NCBI GenBank assembly: GCA_032158295.1
Contig: CM063257.1
Location: forward strand, 16,522,332-16,586,331
Source: Pycnopodia helianthoides
Lineage: Eukaryota; Echinodermata; Asteroidea; Forcipulatida; Asteriidae
Length of the DNA stretch: 64,000 bases
Reading direction: 5' to 3'
Shown: positions 50,601 through 62,600 of the stretch, piece by piece
Numbering within the stretch: position 1 is the first letter of the stretch
Layout of the letters: every line of letters begins with the position of its first letter
The notes under the pieces: model-generated
What the model was told of the DNA's origin: nothing
The model's input: only the letters and a program-made list of their open reading frames with translations
Databases searched by the model: none
Position numbers and translations under genes: made by a program

Positions 50601-53600
50601 TAGTACTCCTTGGTGAGAGGATGACGGTTGACTTCAACAATCGTCGTGTGAGTGACATCGTGACACTCAATCAAACGCTCAAGGACGAGACGGAGGAGTT
50701 CCAGACGCTCGTCAAGAAACGACATCAAGTCCTCCAGTCTGTCTACCACTTTCATCAACTCTACAACAAGGTATTGGTCTAGATAACAATTCATTGAGCA
50801 TCGGACTCAAGCTCTGGCGTGTCGTGGCCGAGCGGATAAGAGCACCGGACTCAAGCTCTGATGTTTCTGTTCAGCAGAGTGTGGGTTCGAGTCCCAGTCG
50901 TGACACTAATGTCCTTAAGCTAGACACTTCACCATTATTGCTGCGTCCTTCGGATGGGACGTAAAGCCGTTGGTCCCTTGTGTTGTGTAATGCACGTAAA
51001 AGAACCCAGTGCACTTATCGAAAAGAGAAGGGGTTCGCCCCGGTGTTCCTGGTTGATTGGCTGCATATTGCGCACAGCATCTCGTATTGTTATTATTATC
51101 ATTATTATCTCTAACTCTCATGGCTCTGCAGTTTAGGGTGACGGTGTAAAAACATGATTCATTTTAAAATGGAATTGCGTCAAAATACTTGCATTTTCAC
51201 ACGCGCGTACTAAGCGTCTTACAAGCGCCATACAAGCGCTCAGAATTTTAACAAGCGTGCACGCAAAGTAGTCACTGTTGGAGCCAATCAGCGTTGTTTT
51301 TGCAGTACATCCCTACCAGGGGTTAGTGACGAGAGGTATTGATACGGCGCTGCCCCTGGTAGCGAGGCTGCAGCCCAGTGTACACGCTGCACGCCACACA
51401 TGTACATTTTGTTGTTCCTCCAGTGACGTGAACAAACAGACAAGTTATTAGTGTAGCATTTGCAATTAACCCTCTTGCTGTCTGACCATTCAATACCATT
51501 CACTGTGGTTTTGAATGATAGTTAAACTATGCCAGCCTGCAATATGATACCATGAGGGAATGCATGTACACAGTACACAGTTAGTTCTGTGCACAGTTGT
51601 GCCACCGTACACAACCTTGGCAGTCGAATGGTTTCAAATGGTTGGTCAACTCACTGGAAAATGTTGCCAAGAGTCACTGACAGTAGGAGGGTTAATTAGT
51701 GCACTGGTGCTCAATACAAATGTTCATGTATGTGTACTGTACATCATGTACACTGCATCGACAGGTTACTTGCAGTCTGTCTAGTATAAGCATGCTTAGA
51801 TCTACGTTAACAATGGAATTAAAGGCAGTGGATACTTTTGGTAATTACTCAAGAAGTACATTACCATAAAAACTTATTTGGTAAGGAGCACCTGAGAGCT
51901 GCTGATAGTATAAAACATTGTGAGAAACGACTCCCTCTGAAATAATGCAGTTTTTGAGAGAGAGGTAATTTCTCACTAAAATATTTGACTCTGAAAAAGT
52001 CTTCAGGCATGTAGCCTTTCTCAGGCATTTGAAAACACACAATTCTATGCAACGAGGGTGTTTTTTCTTTCATTGTTTCCGTGCAATTTTGATGACCAAT
52101 TGAGCCCAAATTTTCACAGGTTTGTTACTTTATGCATATCTTGGGATACACCAAGTGAGAATACTGGGTATTTGACAATTACCCAAAAGTATATCCTGCC
52201 TTTAGTATGATTCTTTGGTGCAGGGTATCAGGCCTGAAATTTCATCTTGTAGAGGGCAAGGCCATTTTCATTTTGTAAGGGGAACTTCCATTGGAAAATC
52301 CTTAAAATTCATGGGAAAATTTTGAAGGGGCACCAAGGCCAAGACCAGGGCAATGGAGGCAATGGCCTCCGTGGCCTCCATGTAATTCCAGGCCTGGGGT
52401 AAAAACTAAACTTAGTATTTCTAAAATAAGGATAAGGAGCATTTTATTAGCAACCATAATCGGGTTGGATTCGTTATAAACTACACCAAAAAATTACAAG
52501 GTACATCACATAAACTTTAAAACCAATAATTAACTTCTTTTACAAAAATTGAAGCTGAGCTTAGAAAAAGAAAATGTTGATATAAAAAAAATGGCCAGTT
52601 ATAATACAAGATGAAATGAATTCTTGACAGGCAAAATTTTATAAAATATTTTTTTTTTTTCTTCTAAATATGTACCTTAATTCTCTTTATTTAGGCTCGT
52701 CGATGGTACATAAAATGCCTGAGGTTCCTGCCCACCTGATCTGAGTGACCTCTATAATGAGCTGAGGTCACATTCACAGGATGATCACTTGGGGGCGTCA
52801 CAACTCCAGTGGGAGGAGGATGTCAGGAGATTTCTTCACAAAGCTCCCCTACTGGCAAAGGAAGAGCTGAAGAAAGTGAAAATGATTCCCGAGCAGATCG
52901 GAGATGTCGGTCTCAAGAAGAAGGGAAGGCTTTTATCCTACAGGTAAGAAAGAGCATTCATTAATAAACACCTCAGAGAGCTTAGGCACTCTGATTGGTC
53001 AAAGATTGGTCACATGGTGGTGTGTTTAAAGGCACTGGACACTATTGGTAATTACTCAAAATAATTGTTAGCATAAAAACTTACTGGTAACGAGCAATGG
53101 AGAGCTGTTGATAGTATAAAACATTGTGAGAAACGGCTCCCTCTGAAGTAACGTAGTTTTTGAGAAAGAAGTATATTATTTGAATTGATTTTGAGATCTC
53201 ACGCGTGAGGTCTAGAAATCACAACTTCGCGGTGACAGGGGTCTTTTTTTCTTCCATTATTATCTCGCAACTTCGACTACAATTGAGTTCAAATTTTCAG
53301 AGGTTTGTTATTTTGTGCATATGTTGAGATACACCAAGTGAGAAGACTGGTCTTTGACAATTACCAAAGGTGTGCAGGGTCTTTAATATACACATATGGA
53401 CTGGCAATGAGGTCACTAGAGCACGTCTATTCCCCGAGGGACTGAGGGAAATAGGTCCCCCTTCTGGTCAGTCACTCCAGGCCTAAGGAATCTCATGCAC
53501 TAGCCCCTAGTTAACCCCACTTGACCGTGTATTAGCCAACAAGAATACAGAACTAGCCAAGAGGTGTGTTATAAGTTGTGATATGAAGACCGGCTCTGTG

Positions 53601-56600
53601 GATTAGCGAATAAATTGCACCTGAACAAGCATGTTGTTGTGTTCAAGTTTTGTATGCAATCTGCATGTTGTGCGGGAACTATCGAATCTGATGTTTTCTA
53701 TGTGAGTCTTAGTTTTGTGTGTTTGGCAAGGACAGATGGTGTTGTGTTATTTGTAGTCTTTACAATTCCCAACAATATACAACTTTTACAGCCATGAACA
53801 ACGTTAAACTAAAGTATTTGAAGAAACAGAATTGCGCACATGTAAAACTCAGTATGGTTGGGACCAACTTGGTCCTGAAGTTCGAATACACTCAAGACAT
53901 GCACAGTCTATCGTCATTAATCATTTCATTGACAAACCTGCCAACTTGATTAAAAAGTCAGAAATAGGAACGACATAAGTCGTGACCATAGGTGAATTGG
54001 CAGCACAAGAAAAGTACATGTACATGTACATGCCAGGATCATTAGTTCCACTTCCTGCTATTTGCAAGTCCTGAACTGTCAAACCTTGTAAAAAGAAAGT
54101 TCTTTTCAGAACTGAGAAGTCTCCCGAATTCCAAAAATCTACTCCGCGGTAGTACATGTAGAACAAATAGCAAGACAAGGTCTCTAAAGAACAAAATCTA
54201 CACAGCAAAGTAGATATACACATGGTGTTACCGCAAACCGAATATACATTGATACCTCACCATGCAATGCCTCAAAAACCATATAAGAAAAGTATTCTTC
54301 CCAAAATGTTTGCCTCTCTGATAAATGCCAAGAATCATTCCGACCATTTCATTCCTTTTTTCTTTACAGATGTTTAATTCTGACAAGTTTTCTCGGTCAC
54401 AAGAACAAAACAACCAGCGCAAACGTTGTTGACATTCTCAAATGGCGATCGGAACTTCTCAATCAGGCCGATGACTCTGCATCCTGTCAAAGTGAAACAC
54501 TGCCCTCAAATGATCAGATCAGGAAAGCTCAATCAGAGAGTAGTTTAGACTCTGCGGGGCTGCCCCAGAGGCCGAGGAACTCTTCTTCAAAGAGGCAAAG
54601 TAAAACTGCCTCCAAGAATCAGAAGAAGCAGCTTGATAAAGATGAACCACTTCATAGAAGCGTTCAGATACTTTCTAGAAGCAAGAGAGACAAGAGACGG
54701 GATGACAGACACAGTGACGCAAACGGTCATCCAGTGGGTGATAGCGACACTGACGATCCTCTAGTCAGAAGACTAGGGCGAGCAGGTGAAGTCTATAACA
54801 GACTTGATGGTGATAGACAGCGTCAGGGCCATGATGACATCGATCATAGCGGAGCCAAGGCACAGAAGACGCAACGGAATAAGCAAATCAGTAGTAAGCG
54901 GGAGATCCCAAGTATTAGACATCAACCTCAGCCCGCTCAGCTCGTCCGTAGTCAGTCTGTACCTCATGATACTCCATCAAACACGCAGGTAGAGCATGCA
55001 CAAACGTACGGCATCTATGGAGATGTAGATGTTGATGATGACACGGCGGTTGTTATTCATCATCAGGTGCCATTACTTTTCTCACGGAGCCTTCCTCTGT
55101 CACCTGGTGTTGCCCATCAGCAGGGGCCATCGTACCCCACACAGACACCACCAGTTGATAGTTCATCGGCTATTTGTATAATCAAGTGCCTCTCACCCTC
55201 TCAGGGCCCCCGTGCTGATATTTCATCCAGTGTCAACCAACATCGAGGGCTGTCTCATCCACCCCCAGACAACCACTTACCTCACCAACAAATGCCTGCC
55301 ATGTCAAATTGGAATCCAGGTGGTCAACATGTTCCATTGACCATTGATCCGTCAAGCATCACCTTGGGTGACCATCAACCGTCCTATGGTGTAGTCCAGC
55401 AGGTGGTAACTCCATCAGATCAATACAACAGGACACAACCGTCAAACTTTATTACCTCAAATCGTCAACATGGACCCAACGTTCAGCATGGATTTCCAAA
55501 TGAGAACCACAATATTAGCGCATCGCCGAACTTTAATTCCAACAACTCGTACACTCGATCTCCCACAGGCATGCCTCCATTAAACGGGCAGTATGGAAAT
55601 GATGCCATACAAGGACCAATCAGCTTCCATGGAAGCTTAATGAATATTCATCAGCCTCGGGGTGTATCACCAGTGATTGGTCAGAATGCTGTGACGCAGC
55701 ATGTGATTGGCAGCTCACCAGTAACGAGGCATCAGAGTATGATGAACTTGAGTCAATCTCCGCAATTTGACGGAGGTAATCCACAGCACATCAGAATGCA
55801 AGAATCCGCAGGGCAACCAGACCCATCTCAGTATTCTACTCAGGCACACTATAATAATGGACCGCACATTTCCAGTTTATCTCCCGTCCACACTGGTTTA
55901 CCGAATTCCAGACGCAATACACTGTCAAATCTTAGACATGGATTTTCTGAACCCAACTTGATGTCAGTCGGGTATGAACAGCCTCCCACATATGATATCC
56001 CAGGTTACCATGGTAGCTTCAGTCATTCTAAAAATGCGACACTGAAATCAAGGTTACCTCATCAGTATGGTTACTCAAATCATGGTAACCTTTCCTCAAG
56101 GCATCCATTGTCTTGGAGTGAGGTGGATCTTAGACGTATACCAGAGAATTTGAACCAGTTTGGTTCGACCGATCACGGTCTCTCACACTCCAATCATTCC
56201 TTGCAGCGTAGCGATCCAGAACTCAGGCACATCTCACCAGCTAGAATCGCTTCTGTCAACTCCCCCAACCAGAGTGCCGGTTATTCACCAACCCGGTACC
56301 TGTCCTCCTCGGGTGAAGACCCACAGCTGGAGTATTACAAGAAGCTTTACTCCTCCTCACCTCAACTGAACCAGTCGACCTCTGCATCGGGACGGAGGAG
56401 CACCAACCACACCCTGGACCCAGCTGTGCATACATGGATGCACGATGTCCCATCAACGATTACTGAATCTTTCCTAGAATCTCGCCCTGCTGGGAGGAGA
56501 CTGTTGTCTCCTCTCAAGCTACTCGAGTTGGAGGTTGCTAACGAAACCTTGGATGCAGAAGACGCTATCTTGGAGGATGACTATGCGAAACAACAGTTAA

Positions 56601-59600
56601 GGAGACATGCGGTGATTGATAACATCATCCGACAATCAGACTTGGGTACCAGACCACAAGATAAATATCATCTACTCAGGTGACTCCCCGATTAAGGCAT
56701 CATGTGTATGATGAAGGCCAAAGGTCACTGAGCAATCCAAGACTACATTCAGTCGGGTCGCCCTCACGTTCAGCTAAAAGAAACTTACAGATGTCGCCCG
56801 TGAGTGCTACCGGAAGGGAACGTCGCCCTGACTTATACCATGATACCCCGAGGATTCAGCAAACACCAAGGTTGTATCAGTCCAGACAGGTGCACCTACC
56901 TCACACAGGTAGATCATACAACACTCAACGAGGAGGTGGTCTGATCAATGAGAACGACTGGAGAGAACAGCATCTCAGAGATCTTGGATTGGCTTCTCGA
57001 GAAGCTACACCGGCAATCGTGAACGGCATCTTCACTGCAGTCACCTTCTCAATTAGCGAACAGAACTCAACGTGATTTGGGTCTTACATCCACGTTACCG
57101 CAGTTTTCCGTGCATCAACAAAGTCCAAGATCCTTCCCTAGTTCATATAATGAAACCAACCAGCGTCTGAATGACCTCTACGAGCTTGGGATAATCCCAC
57201 CAAATGACTACAGGGATCTTGAGATGAGCCGCTCCACTCCATATCCCTCCAATGCAGGCTCGCATGTTGAAAATGTCAACACTCTATCAATGAATCAAAA
57301 TCCAGGTCAGGAGTATGAAAATAATTGGCGGCTTCAACATTTGAGGGAGCTAGGTTTATCGCCGCATCAAGCAAACGGCAGAGTCATGGAAAATGTTTAT
57401 CCAGAACCCTCGTATCAGAGTTCGTCATTATCTAGTCCGAGCTGGCCATACGAGAACCGCCAAGAGCTTGGAATAACCCAAGGTGCACGTCGAAAGGGGG
57501 ATTCAAGAATGACACTAGCCAATGGCGGGAGCCACAGAAGTCACTACGTGGATGATGTACAGATTTCTCCTACATCTCATCATCCTGTAGTGAACCAGAG
57601 AACGGTTTCAGTTAGTGCTCCACCTTCAAACGGAAGTGTTGCTTCAGATGCGAGCTGGCGGCAGAGTCACCTGCAGGAGCTCGGGCTGTCCCCCGGGTAC
57701 AACGCCTCCTCCCGGAGTAACAATGCTCAGGTACCCCTCAGGAAACCAGCAATTAGAATCTCAGATGCTGATGGGCAGAGGCATCCACAACCAACCAATG
57801 CAGGACCATCTCACTCTAATTATCACTCAGAGAGGAGTATCATTCAAGCCCATGGTTCACCTCAAAACAGGACTGTTGGGATCCAGTCTAGTAAGTGGCA
57901 GGATAACCCACAAGATGTGGCATCACCTCAAGACAGCGTGCCGGCGTGCTAAGTGAACCAGCAGCCACATATCATAATGGGTTCCCTCAAAGGTCGCCAC
58001 AGCAGGCTCAAACACGCACATCCTCGAGTACACACCGCGTGCCGTCTCACCAGAACGCTGTTTCAGATCGAAGAGTACCTGTGGCCAGCCAGGCAGAGTC
58101 GAACACCACCTGGCGCTCCGATCAGCTAAGAGAACTTGGGATATCCCCAACGATGCAGGAGTATGGTGACCGATCCCAGTACGACCTTGCAGATGTTGCA
58201 CCTGTAACCAGTAGATTACGAGGGGTGATTGCCAGTGGGCGGAGTCCAAGCAACATGGAGGAGGTTCATCAATTGGAGGACGACTCCAGGAAAAAAAGGT
58301 ATTATAACTGGTTAATTTTTTTTTACCGTTCAACAGTTCTTTTTCTGTCCTATAGTAGAGTCATATCTTTGGATTCCGGCGGCCATTTTGAATAGTGCGC
58401 TATAAAAAAGTTCTCTATCTCATTTTAGAGGTTCATGTACATAGCTAATTTTCGTTTTGAATAATTACATGTACTTGTCGTTATTTTTCCTTGAAGTATG
58501 GAAATAAATGTGAATCTGAATCTGCCACCTACCATCCCGAAAAAACCTCCCATTGCATTTTTGATTTGTTTTTCATTCAATCAACACGTATTTCTATACA
58601 TGAATTAAAACATAGTGTTAGCCAGAGGGTGTCTGGTGTCTTTTGGACACCCTGTTTAAAATTGTGACACCCTGTTTTATCTGTCATTTATCTGTCATGT
58701 ATTGTAAGTGAACAATTTGGACACACGGTTTTAAAATTTCAAGCAAATTTGGACACCCATTTACCAATTCCTGGCTAAAACCTTGAATCAAAATAAACAG
58801 CATGATTAGTTCACAGAGACTAAGACTGTACGGAGGCATGACCCGTAAAAAAAAAGCTTGGAGGCTGGGATGCCTTGTAGAAAACAAACAAAGGTGAAAG
58901 TAATTATAGAATAGTAGAATGATATAATAAAACAATTCATTATTAACAACAGACCAAAACGAGATAGGTAAACAAGCGGGAAAAAACCAAAAGTGAATAT
59001 TGATTTTAGAAATTTTGAGAACACAGTCACTTATGGTTACTCATGTCTTCTCTTGCTTGTTGATACTCTTTTACACAGTGTAAGATTTGCAAAAGTATCC
59101 GATGAAAGCATCTTAGATGAAGAGGAGAAAGCTCAAGAGGAAGTAGCTCTCAGACTACAGCAGTTAGAGCTGAAACTCCAGGTAGGTAGGAGTTGAATCA
59201 AGAAGCCCTGTGCTACAGAAAGGTGAACGTGTTATTAATGGGGAGGAAGGGCAGGATGGACAGATAATGTTAGCATTGTTAAAGGAACATTACAGAATTG
59301 GTTTTTGCTAACAAAACAGTTGCTGGCAGTGTAAGCACTTTATGTAATCCACCATATACATAAACTGACAAACCTGTAGAAGTTTGCGATCGATCGGCCA
59401 TCTGGGAGAAAATAGTGAAAAACGATTGCACATTTGCATGAAATCATATAGATTCACCAAATGAATAAACACGCTCACTGAGCGATAAACTCCGATCGGA
59501 AAATTAGTTTATTCATTTCTCATCAAATATGAAATTTCGGACAGAAATATTTCAAGGATGTTTTCTAACTTCATTATCATTAGACCGTGTAAGTTTTGTG

Positions 59601-62600
59601 TAAATCTGTGATCAAAAGTACATTTTACAAGTTTTTTACCAATTCTGTAATGTTCCTTTAACTAACTGCATGAAAATTTTTCATAATAAAAATCGTTATT
59701 AGTAGACGTGTTGCGTACAAATTTAAAGATAGGGTCATATAGATTGGTAGCTACAAAAAATAAATGACCTTGAAAACTTACTTGGTGAAATGCATTGCAG
59801 TTGTTGATAGTAAAACTATTTTGAGAAAGGATTCCCTTCAAAGTACTACGGTGTGGATAATTGTTCACCCCAAAACATTTGAATCTGAGAAACTAGTCAT
59901 GCGTGAATTGTTTCTCAGATTTCTGGTTGGTGTCTGTCTGCAAATGATTGCAGCCAGAGATGCGGTTGGTACCCGCTGTCACCTCGCTGTTGAACATTGA
60001 TGGATTCAACGTTCCTGTGAAAATACTGTGACAGTTTTTTTGCTGTTTTCTCAGCAAGTAGAAACTGTGTTCAGCTGAAACTTTTACATGGGGACTTATT
60101 GTATTTGTTTTAAATTTTGCCTATAATTCAGCATTACGTTGACCGAAACCAATCTGTGACTCTACCTTTGAATCTAAATGTTATCGGTGCAAAGTTTTTG
60201 TGTCTAGTAAAATAGAATTTATGTTACAGGCAAGTTTTGAAAGTACCATGAAGTGTAATTTCGCACTTAAAATATCGTGGATGTACTGTTCACACAAAAC
60301 TGAGATGAAATGTTTGTTGCATGTTTTGCTAGCTCTTGTTCAAGCTAGAATGTAAAAATAGTGCGAAATAGAGACATGATGTTGTCGCACTGACACTACG
60401 ATATTAAACTGCTTTAAAACAATATTTTGAAAACAGTATCAACCATAAAGAGCAAGTTCGAGTGCGGCACTATAGTCGACCATTGGTTGATTTCGCCTGG
60501 TACCCAGAATGTATTGAATGCATAGGTAACCATGGAACATTGACCAGTGGTTGACAAATGGTTGCCACCCGAACTTGCTCAAAGGTGAAGGTTTGTTGTA
60601 ATAGAAAATACAACCTAAATAGATCCATACTGACCAGCTAACAAGTGTCAAATGCAGAACCAGCAGATATAACGATAGTCTCGATTGGCGACGTTCATTT
60701 TGTTTAACGAAGTGCGATATCGCAACACGAATTACTGTCCGCAACACGAATTACTGGAGAAGAGATATCTGTATCACATCTGGATCGAAACGATCGGATT
60801 TATAGACTTGCCCAGTCCTTCTGAGCCAGACTCCCAAACAGTCAATGTAGCGCCCTCTACCGGTGGCTAGTACAAAAAACAGTGTCGCCAATCAAGACTA
60901 ATATAACGACAGCTGTGTCTCCATATTTAACAATTCTACTTGAACCACTTACACTAGCCTTAAATTTGTGTTGATATTTCACTGCCTTGTCCTGTAAATT
61001 TTAATTTTTGTTCTGTTTGTTTTAAACTTGTAATGTTTGTCCTTGTGCAATATCAGAATGATTAACAATTATAAATGTAATTATTCATTAATGTTTTGCG
61101 TACTGCAATTTATTTATGTATTTTTTGTTGTTGCTGCTTTCTGCGTTTTGATTAAACTGACTGATAATTACAGAGTACATGTGTAAGCAAAGTAATCTCA
61201 CTTCACGAAGTCTTGCAGGATATACAAATCCAGATATTAAACTTTAAAAAAAAGAATAGAACAATAGTTTTAAAAAGCAGTGTCGACCATTCCTCACTAG
61301 ATGGAAACCAAGAGCACAATACTAAACAAAACAAATATCACTCATGTTGGATTGTCAAAATGTGGATTAAAACTTGTATTGCACAGACAAGGGGTCGATT
61401 TCACAAAACTCTTCCTAACTTAGGACTAGTCCTAGGCAATGCTAAGAGATAGGACAAGTCCTAAGTACTGGTCCTAACTTAGGACTAGTTCTAGGCAATG
61501 CTAGAGATAGGACAAGTCCTAAGTACTGGTCTAACTTAGGACTAGTCCTAGGTAATGCTAAGATGATAGGACAAGTCCTAAGTACTGGTCCTAACTTAGG
61601 ACTAGTCCTAGGCAATGCTAAGAGACAGGACAAGTCTAAGTACTGGTCCTAACTTAGGAATAGTCCTAGGTAATGCTAAGAGATAGGACAAGTCCTAAAG
61701 TTAGGAAGAGTTTGTGAAAATCGACCCCTGGACAGTCAGAGTAGGATGATAACTGTGAAGTAATAAACCACAAAGGGAAACTGACGGTAAATTTTAAATT
61801 AGTTTTGGGTTTATCAACGACAAATTGACTAGAGCAAAATTTGAACTATGCCACCTCGATTAACGTGCCGGCGCTCTACCAACTGAGCTTTCTAGCCCTA
61901 ATTTTAGTGGTGTCTCTATTTTGTCAATATCTTTGTTCGGGGGTGCCAGTCAGAAGCCATTCAACCGTTAACTGCCGTATAGCCAGGGAACACACCCAAG
62001 TTTGCGATACAACCTGAGAAGCGGCAGCCACGGGATCACCTTAAGGGGATGCAACTTTTTATTTCAAATATCAACTGACCACAAGGGAAACTGACTGGAT
62101 AAATTATAAAAATTATAAAATTACAGTTTATAAAATTCTTTTGTTAACTTTCAAAGCTCAAACATGTCAATCTCCTGCTTATTTATCTGAACTTGTTCAC
62201 CATTACTCCCCTGCTAGGACTTTACGTTCATCTCAACAGTCATTGCTTACCACAACTACTAGGGCTTCTTCCAATTTTTATGGTCAAAGATCATTTTCAT
62301 ACGCTGCTCCATTTCTTTGGAATAGTCTTCCTGTGCATATTCGCCAGGCTAGTTCTTTACATTGTTTTAAGTCTCTGTTAAAAACTCATTTGTTTGAAAG
62401 TGCTTATTTGTATTCTGCTTACTAGTAATGTTTCTTTCACTTATTGTATATTTTATTGTTCTCTTTATGCGCTTAGAGGCTTCTGCATTAGACGCTTTAC
62501 AAATGTCTTTATTATTCTTATTATTATTAGTTGTGAGAGGTAGACACATGAGGCATTGCATAGAGTGCTTCCATGCAGGTTGGTTGTCTTTATCAAGCTC

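Noticed and set aside
49614..51112. tRNA-Leu genes at the starts of the SINE copies
   Set aside because: Heads are joined to SINE bodies and a LINE-like tail; pairing in the stems is imperfect and copies are dispersed.
57615..58333. Other frames of 113 and 136 residues over exon 12
   Set aside because: They overlap the motif-bearing frame, which carries the WxxxxLxELG series and links by phase to exons 11 and 13.
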